Part shown: piece after piece, positions 10,231 through 19,882 of the stretch
Layout of the letters: every line of letters begins with the position of its first letter
Numbering within the stretch: the first letter of the stretch is position 1
Source of the DNA: Thermoplasmata archaeon
GTDB lineage: Archaea > Thermoplasmatota > Thermoplasmata > Lutacidiplasmatales > UBA184
Assembly (NCBI GenBank): GCA_022750155.1
Contig: JAKIWG010000012.1
Coordinates: forward strand, 1 to 64,000
Direction: 5' to 3'
DNA length: 64,000 nt
Translations under genes and position numbers: made by a program
The notes under the pieces: generated by a model
The model's input: only the letters and a program-made list of their open reading frames with translations
What the model was told of the DNA's origin: nothing
Database searches by the model: none

Positions 10231-11033
10231 TGCGGCTGTTGCTTGGGGAACTGGCCCCGGTCCCGGCGGAGCCCGCCCGGAACCTCGAGCGGATCGACCG
10301 GGCGCTCTCCGGCCGCTCGGTCGACCTGGCGGTGTTCCCGGAGCTGTTCCTCTCGGGGTACCGGATCGGGGACCGGTTCCACCGTCTGGCCCTCAGGCAC
10401 GGGGATCCGTCGTGGCAGGCGCTCCAAGCCATCGCAGGGCGACGCCACTGCGCGATCTCGGTCGGCGCGCCCCTCGCCTCGCGGGAGCGACCGGGGGAAG
10501 TGGAGAACGCGGTCCTGACCGTACGCCCGGACGGGAGCAGCGGTTCCCAGTCGAAGCGCTACCTCCCCTCGTATGGACCGTTCGAGGAGGGTTCGGTGTT
10601 CACGCCCACGCATTCCGGGCGCCCGCTCGAAGTCGAGGGCCAGAAGGTCGGGTTCCAGATCTGCTACGATGCCTTCTTTCCCGAAGTCTCCCGGGAGCTC
10701 GCGCTCGCGGGCGCGGTGCTGCTCGTGGTGATCTCGGCCTCACCGGTGACCTCCAAACGCCTGTTCGAAAAGGTGTTGCCGGCCCGCGCGGTGGAGAACG
10801 CGGTGCCCCTGGCGTACGTCAACCGGGTCGGGGTGGAGGACGGCGTGGTGTTCGGAGGGGGCTCGGTGGCGGTCGACGCGCGGGGGGAACCGGCGGAGGT
10901 CGAGTGGGCGCCGTTCCCCGGCGGCGCCGCCGAAGAGCGGACCGGCGAGGTCGAGATCGATCTCACCGACGCCCCGCGTTGGCGCCCGTTCCGCCCGGTG
11001 CTCCGGGATGTCGCGAGTCGCCCGCCCCCCTAG
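10230..11033 (+). CDS. Carbon-nitrogen hydrolase (nitrilase/NAD synthetase-amidase family)
   Basis: Glu in [11 protein letters not shown], Lys in [13 protein letters not shown], Cys in [12 protein letters not shown] triad context; translational overlap with upstream ORF. Confidence 0.88.
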   Translation: MRLLLGELAPVPAEPARNLERIDRALSGRSVDLAVFPELFLSGYRIGDRFHRLALRHGDPSWQALQAIAGRRHCAISVGAPLASRERPGEVENAVLTVRPDGSSGSQSKRYLPSYGPFEEGSVFTPTHSGRPLEVEGQKVGFQICYDAFFPEVSRELALAGAVLLVVISASPVTSKRLFEKVLPARAVENAVPLAYVNRVGVEDGVVFGGGSVAVDARGEPAEVEWAPFPGGAAEERTGEVEIDLTDAPRWRPFRPVLRDVASRPPP

Positions 11034-11109
11034 GCGCGGAATCGGCACCTTCCGGCCTGGCCCATTCGAACCGACGGCTTATCAATCGCCCGGACAGGGT
11101 CGGGGGTTA

Positions 11110-13125
11110 GTGCCCCCCGCACGATCGCTCGCCCAGGAACTCGCCGCCAAACAGCGGGAGATCTCCGTCGCCGAGTTCTTCGAGCGCAACCGACAGATCC
11201 TCGGCTTCGACAACCCGCTGAGGGCACTCCTCACCACGGTGAAGGAGGCCGTGGACAACGCGCTCGACGCGTGCGAGGAGGCCGGAGTCCTCCCCGACAT
11301 CCGGATCGAGATCGTGAAGGAGGCCGGCGACCGGATCCACGTCGCCGTCGACGACAACGGCCCCGGGATCCTGAGGCGGGAGATCCCGAACGTGTTCGGA
11401 CGCCTCCTCTACGGGTCCCGGTTCCACGCGAACCGGCAGTCGCGGGGCCAGCAGGGGATCGGGATCAGCGCGGCGGTCCTCTACGCGGGACTGACGACGG
11501 CCCGCCCCGCGCGCGTCACCTCCAAGGTCGAGGAGGAGGAGGCCGCCCACGTCCTCGACCTGCTCATCGACACGCAGAAGAACCTGCCGAAGGTGGTCCG
11601 GGAGGAGCTCGCCCTCTGGGACCGGCCGCACGGGACCAAGGTCGAGCTGTTCCTGAAGGCGAAGTATCAGCGCGGGCGCCAGTCCCCCTTCGACTACCTC
11701 AAGGGCACGGCGATCGTCAACCCGCACGCCCGCCTCACGCTGGTCGAGCCGGACGGGACCCGCGTCACCTACGAACGGGTCTCCACCGAGGTGCCTCCGC
11801 TCCCGAAGGAGACTCCCCCCCACCCCTACGGCCTGGAACTCGGCGAGCTCGGCTACCGGCTGAAGTCGTCGAATCGCCCGACCCTCGCCGAGTGTCTGAC
11901 CCGGGACTTTGCCGGGGTGTCCCCCCGAGCGTGTCGCGAGGTCCTCGACCAGGCCGGCCTCAAGGGAAAGGAGAAGCCCGCCGACCTCCACGGGGACGCG
12001 CTGGAGAAGCTCCTGGCCGCGTTGCACCAGGTTCCCCTGGTGCCCCCCTCGGCCGAATCCCTCTCGCCGATCGGACCGATGCTCATCAAGCGGGGCCTTC
12101 GGAACGTCCTCGGGGAGGTCCGCCCCGATTTCTACGCACCGCCGGTCAGTCGCCCACCCAAGGTGCGGGGGGGCGCCCCGTTCGCGGTGGAGGTCGGCCT
12201 GGTGTACGGGGGAGGATTGCCCGCGGACCAGCCCATCCAACTGCTTCGGTTCGCCAACCGGGTGCCCCTCCTGTTCCAGCAGGGAGCCTGCGCCATCACC
12301 ACCGCGGTCCAGAACCTCGACTGGCGACGCTACGGGCTGGACCACAAGGGGGGCACCGGGCTCCCGACCGGGCCCTGCCTGGTGCTGGTCCACGTCGCCT
12401 CGACGAAGGTCCCGTTCACCAGCGAGGCGAAGGAGGCCATCGCGGAGGACCCGGAGATCGACAAGGAGCTCACGCTCGCCCTGCAGGCGGCGGCTCGGCA
12501 CCTGAAGACGCACCTGTCGAGACGCAGTCGACGGGAGTTCGCCGAGGAGAAGTTCGCCATCATCCAGAAGATCCTGCCGAAGCTCGCCGCCAAGACCAGC
12601 GCCATCGTGCACAAGCCGATCCCGGACCTGACCCCGGTGATCACGAAGATCATGGACATCGTCAACGTCGAAACGACCGTGAGCCCGGATTCCGGCCGGG
12701 TCGCCGTGCGCACCGAGGTCACCAACTACACCCCCCGCGCCCGGGTGCTGGAGGTGTTCCTCGAAATGCCTCGGGAGCAGTTCGCCTCGGGCTCCTTCTC
12801 CCCGACCCCCGACGGGACCGATGCGGAGCTCGGGCGCGCGTGGTGGACGCTGGAGAAACTCGTCCCGAGCGCCCGGACGACGGTGACCGTCACGTTCCCG
12901 AAGGGCACCGAGGTGGAGACGTCCGACCTGTCCTGGTACATCGCCGGTATCGACGAAGGGCACGTCCTCGGGGCCGAACCCCAGCCCGGAGATTGGGACG
13001 TGCGCCTTCCGAGGGCTGTGATCGAGGCCGCCGAGGCCGGCTTGGAACCCGACCCCACGACCGAAGAACAGGAGGTGGACTACGATGCCGCCGAAGGGAG
13101 CGCGAAAGTCGAAGACGACGAGTGA
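11110..13125 (+). CDS. top6B: DNA topoisomerase VI subunit B
   Basis: GHKL motifs [46 protein letters not shown] start at 11110 inside ORF 11008..13125. Confidence 0.95.
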   Translation: MPPARSLAQELAAKQREISVAEFFERNRQILGFDNPLRALLTTVKEAVDNALDACEEAGVLPDIRIEIVKEAGDRIHVAVDDNGPGILRREIPNVFGRLLYGSRFHANRQSRGQQGIGISAAVLYAGLTTARPARVTSKVEEEEAAHVLDLLIDTQKNLPKVVREELALWDRPHGTKVELFLKAKYQRGRQSPFDYLKGTAIVNPHARLTLVEPDGTRVTYERVSTEVPPLPKETPPHPYGLELGELGYRLKSSNRPTLAECLTRDFAGVSPRACREVLDQAGLKGKEKPADLHGDALEKLLAALHQVPLVPPSAESLSPIGPMLIKRGLRNVLGEVRPDFYAPPVSRPPKVRGGAPFAVEVGLVYGGGLPADQPIQLLRFANRVPLLFQQGACAITTAVQNLDWRRYGLDHKGGTGLPTGPCLVLVHVASTKVPFTSEAKEAIAEDPEIDKELTLALQAAARHLKTHLSRRSRREFAEEKFAIIQKILPKLAAKTSAIVHKPIPDLTPVITKIMDIVNVETTVSPDSGRVAVRTEVTNYTPRARVLEVFLEMPREQFASGSFSPTPDGTDAELGRAWWTLEKLVPSARTTVTVTFPKGTEVETSDLSWYIAGIDEGHVLGAEPQPGDWDVRLPRAVIEAAEAGLEPDPTTEEQEVDYDAAEGSAKVEDDE

Positions 13126-14224
13126 GGAGAGGGACGGGGCGATCCGCGTGGACGCCCTGAAACCGACGATCGACCTCGCGTCGGAGATCTGGTCCCAGCT
13201 CGACCGGGGAGAGATCCCCCGGATGCGACTGCCGCTGAGGACCAAGCAGAACATCCAGTTCCAGATGCGGGAGGGCGTCTGGCGGCTGGGTCGCGCCCTC
13301 GGTACCCGCAGCGCGCGCAAGCTGGACGGCGCCCTGATGCTGCTCAGGACGTTCTACCTGATCGATTTCATCAACGAAATGGCGCGCGATGGCAAGACCT
13401 CGACGCTCCGGGAGCTCTACTACATCTCCGAGGGATGGGAGGAGTCGAAGTTCCACAGCGAGGACGAATCGAACCTGCTCATCGAGGACCTGGAGGTCAT
13501 GTGCGAGCGGCTCCGGGAGGACTTCCGCCTGCACCCGGAGGAGAACGGCGCCTCGATCATCGGGGACCTGACCCTTCGGGAGACGAACCGCAAGGGGATG
13601 GTCAAGAAGTTCAACTGCCGCGACGATGTCGGCGACGGGGGCTACTCGCTCCCGTTCAACGTCGAGAAGGAGAAGATCGAGTTCGTCTCGACGGGCGCCA
13701 AGTTCATCATCGCGATTGAGTGCGGCGGGATGGTCGACCGGCTGGCCGAGAATGGCTTTGACGAGCAGAACGACGCGCTCCTGCTGCACCTGAAGGGCCA
13801 GCCGGCCCGGTCGACGCGACGATTTCTGAAGCGCCTCAACGAAGAGCTGAAGCTCCCGGTCGTTGTCTTCACCGACGGCGACCCCTGGTCGTTCCGGATC
13901 TTCGCGTCGGTGGCGTTCGGGGCGATCAAGACCGCACACATCTCCCAGTACCTCGCGACCCCCGCCGCCGAGTTCCTCGGCGTCACCGCCTCCGACATCG
14001 AGAACTACAAGCTGCCCTCCGACCAGCTGACCGAGCAGGACATCCGCGCGCTCCAGGCCGAACTGACCGACCCGAGGTTCAAGACCACCGAGTGGCGCTC
14101 GGAGATCGAGCTCATGCTCAAGAACGGAAAGAAGGCCGAGCAGCAGTCGCTCGCCAAGTACGGACTGAACTACGTGACCGAGACCTATCTCCCCGAGAAG
14201 CTCACCGAGATGGGCGTCCTCTAG
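13085..14224 (+). CDS. top6A: DNA topoisomerase VI subunit A (Spo11-like)
   Basis: [31 protein letters not shown] and toprim [15 protein letters not shown]; overlaps the end of top6B. Confidence 0.95.
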   Translation: MPPKGARKSKTTSEERDGAIRVDALKPTIDLASEIWSQLDRGEIPRMRLPLRTKQNIQFQMREGVWRLGRALGTRSARKLDGALMLLRTFYLIDFINEMARDGKTSTLRELYYISEGWEESKFHSEDESNLLIEDLEVMCERLREDFRLHPEENGASIIGDLTLRETNRKGMVKKFNCRDDVGDGGYSLPFNVEKEKIEFVSTGAKFIIAIECGGMVDRLAENGFDEQNDALLLHLKGQPARSTRRFLKRLNEELKLPVVVFTDGDPWSFRIFASVAFGAIKTAHISQYLATPAAEFLGVTASDIENYKLPSDQLTEQDIRALQAELTDPRFKTTEWRSEIELMLKNGKKAEQQSLAKYGLNYVTETYLPEKLTEMGVL

Positions 14225-14227
14225 GGT

Positions 14228-14647
14228 TCACGTCAGGCCGAGTTCGGCGCGGCCGCCGGGGGCGAGGAGCGATTCGGAGAGCTCCGTGGGCGCGTAGACG
14301 ACACTCCCGCGCTGGAGGGTGGTCTTTCGCCACCGCACCCCCTGCTCCTGGAACTCGGACTTCTCCGCCGCCTCCTCGAGGGCCTGGCCGGTAGCGCGCG
14401 CACCCGGCGTGCCCCCGTCCCGCGCGACGAACAGCAGGTCGGCGGCGAGGTCGTAGACCACCCAGGCCCTCGGGACGATCACCCGGAGCGTGACCAGGCG
14501 GGGTCGGAACTGCATCTCGCTCTCGGTCTCGGTGCGGTGGAAGAGGGCGTATTCCGTGCCTCCGACGGAGGCGCACCGGTCGAAGGAGAAACTCTTCAGC
14601 AGGAACTCGAGCAGGTTGACCTCGAGCTCCCCGTCGTCCGCCGGCAT
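14228..14647 (-). CDS. Conserved hypothetical protein
   Basis: 139 aa ORF, good start; TATA-like box on minus strand (14673-14680) ~26 nt upstream. Confidence 0.6.
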   Translation of the reverse strand: MPADDGELEVNLLEFLLKSFSFDRCASVGGTEYALFHRTETESEMQFRPRLVTLRVIVPRAWVVYDLAADLLFVARDGGTPGARATGQALEEAAEKSEFQEQGVRWRKTTLQRGSVVYAPTELSESLLAPGGRAELGLT

Positions 14648-14773
14648 TGGGCCCGGGCACTCCGGGCCCGTCCATAAACCCGCGGGCCCCTTCTCGGGGT
14701 AAACCGCGCCTCCGGCCGCCTGAAACCTAATAAAGGGCCGGTTCTACCTCGGCCCGCTTCGGACGCGGGTGTA

Positions 14774-14881
14774 ATGAAACGTAGCTCACGCGTTTGGAAG
14801 AAGCGCGGCCACATGCGCTGGAAATGGCGCAAGAAGCGCATGCGACGACGCATGCGCGCCCAGAAGATGCGTAAGCAGTAG
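14774..14881 (+). CDS. rpl41e: Ribosomal protein eL41 (35 aa)
   Basis: Hand translation MKRSSRVWKKRGHMRWKWRKKRMRRRMRAQKMRKQ*, matching the RWKWRKKRMRR(L/R)xRxxxKMRxx core of eL41; absent from the ORF track because of its length. Confidence 0.88.
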   Translation: MKRSSRVWKKRGHMRWKWRKKRMRRRMRAQKMRKQ

Positions 14882-14967
14882 GCTCACGCATCGCGCGGTG
14901 CGACGGGAGGCGCCTCCCTCCCGCCGAACCTTTTCGGACCCTCCCAGGGCAGAGTGGGGCGATCGGT

Positions 14968-15201
14968 CTACCAGGCCAGGCGGTCGAGCTTGCGGGCTTC
15001 CTTGGTGGATTTCTTCCACTCCTTGTAGTGCTCCCGGCACAACGGGGCTCGCCGACCCTTCTCGCTGAGCTGGGGGAACGCCCGCCGGGCCTCGGTCAGG
15101 GTGAGGTGACGGATCGCCTCGCCTCCGCAGTTGGGGATCGCACAGAGCTCGGGAACGTCCTCTTCCTCCGGGGCTTTTCGGGCGGGGGCCTCCGGGGTCA
15201 A
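14968..15201 (-). CDS. Small putative zinc-binding protein
   Basis: 77 aa [80 protein letters not shown] start overlaps sucD stop (TTGA); CxxxxC...CxxH pattern. Confidence 0.6.
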   Translation of the reverse strand: MTPEAPARKAPEEEDVPELCAIPNCGGEAIRHLTLTEARRAFPQLSEKGRRAPLCREHYKEWKKSTKEARKLDRLAW

Positions 15202-16082
15202 CGCGTGCCTCGATCCCGAAGGAGCTGGGCGACGGCGTCCGGGATCTCGTAGGGGAACGTCACGACGGTCGCCCCGGCGGCCTCGAGGGCGCTGAGCTTG
15301 CTCTGGGCCGTCCCCTTGCCGCGCGCAATGATCGCCCCGGCGTGGCCCATCCGCTTGCCGGGAGGCGCCGAGCGGCCGGCGACGTAGGCCACGACAGGCT
15401 TCCGTACGTGGTGGCGGATGTACTCGGCCGCATCTTCCTCGGCCGTGCCGCCGATCTCGCCGACCATGACCACGAGGTCGGTTTCGGGATCCTGCTCGAA
15501 CAACGGAAGGGCGTCGACGAAGCTCGTCCCGACGACCGGGTCCCCGCCGAGCCCGAGGCACGTGCTCTGGCCGAGCCCGTGCTCCTTGATCGCATTGACG
15601 ATCTCGTAGGTCAGGGTCCCGCTCCGGGAGACGACTCCGACGCGCCCGGGGCGGAACACCACGTTCGGGATGATCCCGACCTTCGCCTTCCCGGGCGAGG
15701 CGATCCCCGGACAGTTCGGTCCGATGATGCGCGCACCTCGGAGGCGGGCATAGTGGTACATGGTCAGCATGTCGTGGAACGGGATGTGCTCGGTCACGAT
15801 GACGCACAGGCGGATTCCTGCGTCGACGGCTTCGAGCAGGGCGTCCTTGGCGAACGGCGCGGGAACGAAGATGGTGGTGGCGTTCGCCCCCGTCTTGGCG
15901 ACCGAGTCGGCCACGGAATCGAAGACGGGTACGCCCTCGACCACCGAGCCCGCCTTTCCCGGAGTGACTCCCGCGACGACCTTCGTCCCGAAGGCGAGCA
16001 TCTGGCGAGCGTGGACCGTCCCCTGATGGCCAGTGATCCCCTGGACGACGACCTTCGTATCCGAATCGACGAGCACGCTCAT
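15198..16082 (-). CDS. sucD: Succinyl-CoA synthetase alpha subunit
   Basis: [59 protein letters not shown]; start MSVLVDSD at 16082. Confidence 0.95.
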   Translation of the reverse strand: MSVLVDSDTKVVVQGITGHQGTVHARQMLAFGTKVVAGVTPGKAGSVVEGVPVFDSVADSVAKTGANATTIFVPAPFAKDALLEAVDAGIRLCVIVTEHIPFHDMLTMYHYARLRGARIIGPNCPGIASPGKAKVGIIPNVVFRPGRVGVVSRSGTLTYEIVNAIKEHGLGQSTCLGLGGDPVVGTSFVDALPLFEQDPETDLVVMVGEIGGTAEEDAAEYIRHHVRKPVVAYVAGRSAPPGKRMGHAGAIIARGKGTAQSKLSALEAAGATVVTFPYEIPDAVAQLLRDRGTR

Positions 16083-17230
16083 GGTACGGCTCCGTCCCGC
16101 ACGGTGTAGCCGGCGGCCGCCACGGCCGCTTGGGCGGACTCCTTCAGCTCCCGACGCGCCGTGATGCCGGCCGCCTTGAGGATCTCGATCCCTTCGGCCT
16201 CGTTGTTGCCCCGGATCCGGGCGACCAGCGGGAACCGTTCCCCCTCGGGGACCTGGGTCATCGCGGCGACCAATCCCTTCGCCACGGTGTCGCACCGGGT
16301 CACCCCCCCGAAGATGTTCAGGAACACGCTCTTCGGATGGGCCCGGGCCATGAGGAGGAACGCCTCGGTGACCTTCGCCGGGTCGTCCGTACCCCCGAGG
16401 TCGAGGAAGACGCCGGGCCGGCCCCCGAACTGCTGGAGGACATCGAGCGTGGCCATCGTGATCCCGGCCCCGTTCGCGATCACCCCGATGTCGCCGTCGA
16501 GCTGGACGAAGGCGATCTCCTTCTCGCGGGCGATCTCCTCGAGGGGGGTCCGGTCGTCGAGCACCTCGGCGTACTGGGGATGCCGGAACGTGGCGTCGTC
16601 CTCGATGATCACCTTCGCGTCGAGCGCCACCACGGCGTCCCCGACGACCGCCAGGGGGTTGATCTCGACCAGTTCCGCGTCCTCCTTCTGGAAGACCTCC
16701 CACACGCGGTCCAACAGCGCGTCGGCCGACCGGGCGACCGGCCCGGAGAGGCCCCAGGCTCGTATGACCCTCCGCTTGTGAAAGCCGGAGAGGCCCTCGA
16801 ACGGATGCACCGGGATCCGGGTGATCTGCTCGTCGGGAACATTCTCGATCTCCACCCCGCCGCTCCCGCTCGCCATCAGCACGGGCTGTCGCTGGGAGCG
16901 ATCGAGGGTCATCGAGACGTACAGCTCGCGCGTGATGGCGAGCTTCTCTTCGACGAGGAGCTCGCGGACCTTTTCTCCCTGAAAATCAAGCCCCAGGATG
17001 GCGCGAGCCGCTTCGCGTGCCTCGGCCCCGGTACTGGCGAACCGGACTGCGCCGCCCTTTCCTCGACCCCCCGCGAGCACCTGCGCCTTGATCACGCACG
17101 GGAGCGGGACCCCGCCCGCCTGGACGGCCCGCTCGGCCTCCTCCGGGGAGCGGACCACCTGGCCGCGTGGGAGGGAAACCCCGTATTTTCGGAAGATCTC
17201 CTTGCCGCGCCACTCCGTGAGCTTGACCAT
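16079..17230 (-). CDS. sucC: Succinyl-CoA synthetase beta subunit
   Basis: ATP-grasp; KAQVLAGGRGKGG, NGAGITMATLDVLQQFGGRPGVFLDLGGTDDPAKV, NIFGGVTRCD; start MVKLTEWRGKEIF. Confidence 0.95.
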   Translation of the reverse strand: MVKLTEWRGKEIFRKYGVSLPRGQVVRSPEEAERAVQAGGVPLPCVIKAQVLAGGRGKGGAVRFASTGAEAREAARAILGLDFQGEKVRELLVEEKLAITRELYVSMTLDRSQRQPVLMASGSGGVEIENVPDEQITRIPVHPFEGLSGFHKRRVIRAWGLSGPVARSADALLDRVWEVFQKEDAELVEINPLAVVGDAVVALDAKVIIEDDATFRHPQYAEVLDDRTPLEEIAREKEIAFVQLDGDIGVIANGAGITMATLDVLQQFGGRPGVFLDLGGTDDPAKVTEAFLLMARAHPKSVFLNIFGGVTRCDTVAKGLVAAMTQVPEGERFPLVARIRGNNEAEGIEILKAAGITARRELKESAQAAVAAAGYTVRDGAVP

Positions 17231-17263
17231 GGATGACCTAGGGCCGCGCAAGACGGCCGTCTA

Positions 17264-18601
17264 TTAAGTTCGTGGGGCGACCGAGCGCCGCCGAGAGCGC
17301 CGCGGGCTGCTGCGGATGGCCGCCCGCGCCGAGCGGTGGCCGGAGAGGCCCGCTCGGCGCGTCGCGAGCCGTCGGTCCGGGAGGGAACGGGCCAGGTCGT
17401 CGAGCAGCTTGGAGGCGACCTCGGACTTCGGCCCGGCGAGCCAGTGGCGCTCGTTTCTCGAGGAGACGACCAGGGCGTTCGTGGAGGGCTGCCCCAGGGT
17501 CGCTCGGTCGTTCGCCACCACCACGTCCGCCCCCGACTCCTGCATCAACCGGCGGGCCTCGCGCTCGAGTACCTCCGCGGAGACCCCGGCCTCGAGCTTG
17601 AACCCGACGAGAAGCGACGGCGCCGGGGCAGCCTGGCGGAGGCGGGGGAGGATCTTCGGCGCTTTCTCGAGAGTCAGCTCCAGTCGGGCGCGGTCCCGCG
17701 ACGGGATCTTTCCGGGATGCGCCCGCAGCGTGAAATCCGCCAGGGCGGCGGGGACGATCACGGCGTCCGTTTCGCGCAACATCGCCGCGGAGCGTCCGAT
17801 CTCGCGCACGAGGTCGGAGACGCTCGTCCAGTGGCGCGTGCGCAGGAAAGGGGGGATCGGGACCCGAAGGGCTCCGGCCCACAACTCGACGTCAGCACCG
17901 CGGAAATGCGCCTGGGTAGCGAGGGCGACCGCGGTTTCCCCGCTGCTTTCGTTCGTCACGGAGCGCACCTCATCGATCGGCTCGCGGCTCGCCCCGCCGA
18001 TGACCACCACCCGCCGACCGGCCCACGGTCCCCGGGCGAGCCGATGCAGTACGGCTGCCGCGACCTCCTCCGGAGAGGCGATCTTCTCCTCGCCCTCCGC
18101 GGATATCGACGAGATCACCCCGACCCCCCATCGACCGAGGCGTTCCAGGTTCTCGCGGAGCGCGGGATTCTGGCCCATATGCGCGTGCATTGCCGGGGCA
18201 AGGAGGATCGGTACGCCCCCGCCGAGGGCGACCGACGCGCAGGAGGTCACCGGCGTGTCATCGATGCCGTGGGCGATCTTCGAGATCGTATTCGCCGTCG
18301 CCGGGGCGATCAGGAGGAGGTCGGCCTGGTCCTCGCCCGGACCGAGAAGGGTCACGTGCTCGACATCGCCGGTCAGTTGGGTGATGGGGGGATGTCCGGT
18401 GGCGAATGCGACCACTTCCGGGGTCAGGATGCGCGTCGCTTCCTGGCTCATGACCGCCCGCACGTCCGCCCCATGTCGGATCAGCTCCCGGGCGATCCGG
18501 GGAACCTCGATCGCCGCGATCGACCCCGAGATGCCGAGAATGATACGGCGGCCGGCCAGGAGCTGGGAACGTCGCCCTCGGATCGCTCGACTCGGGTGCA
18601 T
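17264..18601 (-). CDS. coaBC: Bifunctional phosphopantothenoylcysteine decarboxylase / PPC synthetase
   Basis: GISGSIAAIEVPRIARELIRHGADVRAVMSQEATRILTPE, LLIAPATANTISKIAHGIDDTPVTS, PAMHAHM, TNESSGETAVALA, NDRATLGQPSTNALVV. Confidence 0.92.
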   Translation of the reverse strand: MHPSRAIRGRRSQLLAGRRIILGISGSIAAIEVPRIARELIRHGADVRAVMSQEATRILTPEVVAFATGHPPITQLTGDVEHVTLLGPGEDQADLLLIAPATANTISKIAHGIDDTPVTSCASVALGGGVPILLAPAMHAHMGQNPALRENLERLGRWGVGVISSISAEGEEKIASPEEVAAAVLHRLARGPWAGRRVVVIGGASREPIDEVRSVTNESSGETAVALATQAHFRGADVELWAGALRVPIPPFLRTRHWTSVSDLVREIGRSAAMLRETDAVIVPAALADFTLRAHPGKIPSRDRARLELTLEKAPKILPRLRQAAPAPSLLVGFKLEAGVSAEVLEREARRLMQESGADVVVANDRATLGQPSTNALVVSSRNERHWLAGPKSEVASKLLDDLARSLPDRRLATRRAGLSGHRSARAAIRSSPRRSRRRSVAPRT

Positions 18602-18713
18602 CCGCGTGTTCCTTTTCCGAGGGTCGGTGGGACCGCTGGACCCCCCGGGGCCCTTAAGTCCGTGGGAGGGGGGGGAGGAGAGCGCTTAATCCTGCGGCGT
18701 CGCTCCGCACCTC

Positions 18714-19607
18714 GTGCCTTCCAAACGTCGACCTGCCCCGACGCCCCCCGCTCCACGGACCGAGCCCTCCACAGAGGAGCTCCCTCCCGACGAGGTCCCG
18801 CTTCCGATGATCGGCGGCGCGACCTCCCAATTTGCCGAGGTGGCCCACCTGGTCACCGCCGAGCCCGTCGTGAGCCCGCAGCAGGTGGCTCGCGGGGTCG
18901 TGGTGTTCGACCTCGACGGGACGATCATCGACGACATCGGCCTCATCAGCCACGTGGCGGCCGACGTGATATCGACTGCATTCGGCACTCCCGCCGCGGA
19001 GGCGCGGATCCATTATCTGGCCACGACCGGCATGCCGTTCGAGGCTCAGCTCGCCCAGCTGTTTCCCGCCGCCCCCGCGGTGCTTCGGGCACAGACCGCG
19101 AGGACCTTTCACCAGCGCAAGATCCAGGAGGCGTACAAGCACGCCAAGCCATTCCCTGAGATCCCCCGCGTACTCCGGACGCTCTCCCAACAGCAGTGGA
19201 CCCTGGTCGTTTCCACCGGCGCGGAGCGGGAGATGGCCGACCTCGTGCTCGAGCGGGAGGGGCTGCGATATTGGTTCGAGTCCGTGCTCGGCTCGGGCCA
19301 GGGCACCAAGCGCGAGCACCTGATCGAGTACCGCAGGCGCTATCCGGAAGCCCCCATGGTCCTGGTCGGGGATTCGCGATTCGACATGGAGGCCGCGGCT
19401 TCGGCCCCCGATGTTCTCCCTGTGGGACGGGCCTCGTCGCTCCAGGATTGGACGCTAACCCCGGCGGATCTCAAGAGCTGGGGAGCGGTGTGGGCGGACT
19501 ACTCGCTGGGAGCCCTCCCCGAGGCGATCGAAACCTTGCTTCGCCTCAGGCCGGAGGGCAAACGACCCGCGGCCCCCCGGAAGTCTGCGCGACCGGGGAA
19601 GAAGTAG
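18714..19607 (+). CDS. HAD-superfamily hydrolase
   Basis: VVVFDLDGTIIDDIG; VVSTGAEREM; VGDSRFDMEAAASA; GTG start. Confidence 0.85.
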   Translation: MPSKRRPAPTPPAPRTEPSTEELPPDEVPLPMIGGATSQFAEVAHLVTAEPVVSPQQVARGVVVFDLDGTIIDDIGLISHVAADVISTAFGTPAAEARIHYLATTGMPFEAQLAQLFPAAPAVLRAQTARTFHQRKIQEAYKHAKPFPEIPRVLRTLSQQQWTLVVSTGAEREMADLVLEREGLRYWFESVLGSGQGTKREHLIEYRRRYPEAPMVLVGDSRFDMEAAASAPDVLPVGRASSLQDWTLTPADLKSWGAVWADYSLGALPEAIETLLRLRPEGKRPAAPRKSARPGKK

Positions 19608-19714
19608 GGCCGGGACCGAGACTCTCCGGGACGGGGGTTGGCCCCGTTCCCTTTTGAACCCGGGTCGAGGGATCCACAGTCCCCCAGGATAGGCCAAGCT
19701 ACCCCATCCCGGCC
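19608..19714 (-). tRNA. tRNA-His (anticodon GTG), with predicted 31-nt intron in the T-loop (19622..19652)
   Basis: Minus strand: G(-1) GCCGGGA TG GGGTAGCTTGGCCTATCCTG GGGGA CTGTGGA TCCCT CGAC CCGGG TTCAAA [intron] T CTCGG TCCCGGC C. Acceptor 7/7, anticodon stem 5/5 (one G-U), T-stem 5/5 (one G-U) after intron removal; encoded G-1 opposite C73 as in tRNA-His. Confidence 0.85.
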
Positions 19715-19882
19715 GCATCGCATCGAGGCAGGGCCGAGGAGAAAAGCGTTTCGTTCCGACGCCGAGACATTCTGCGTTCGGGGGAACTCAGGGGAGCGGG
19801 CGGGCGGGTCGCCCCCTCCGGGCGGCAGAATCCCCCCACGCGAGAGCCTAAATGCCGCCCTCCGACTCCGCCGCGCTCCTTC

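Noticed and set aside
11107-13320. 737-aa minus-strand ORF opposite top6B
   Set aside because: Antisense shadow of a clear top6B; composition typical of spurious high-GC ORFs.
15342-17236. Plus-strand ORFs opposite sucD/sucC (255 and 368 aa)
   Set aside because: Antisense shadows; no domain content, Asp/Arg/His-rich.
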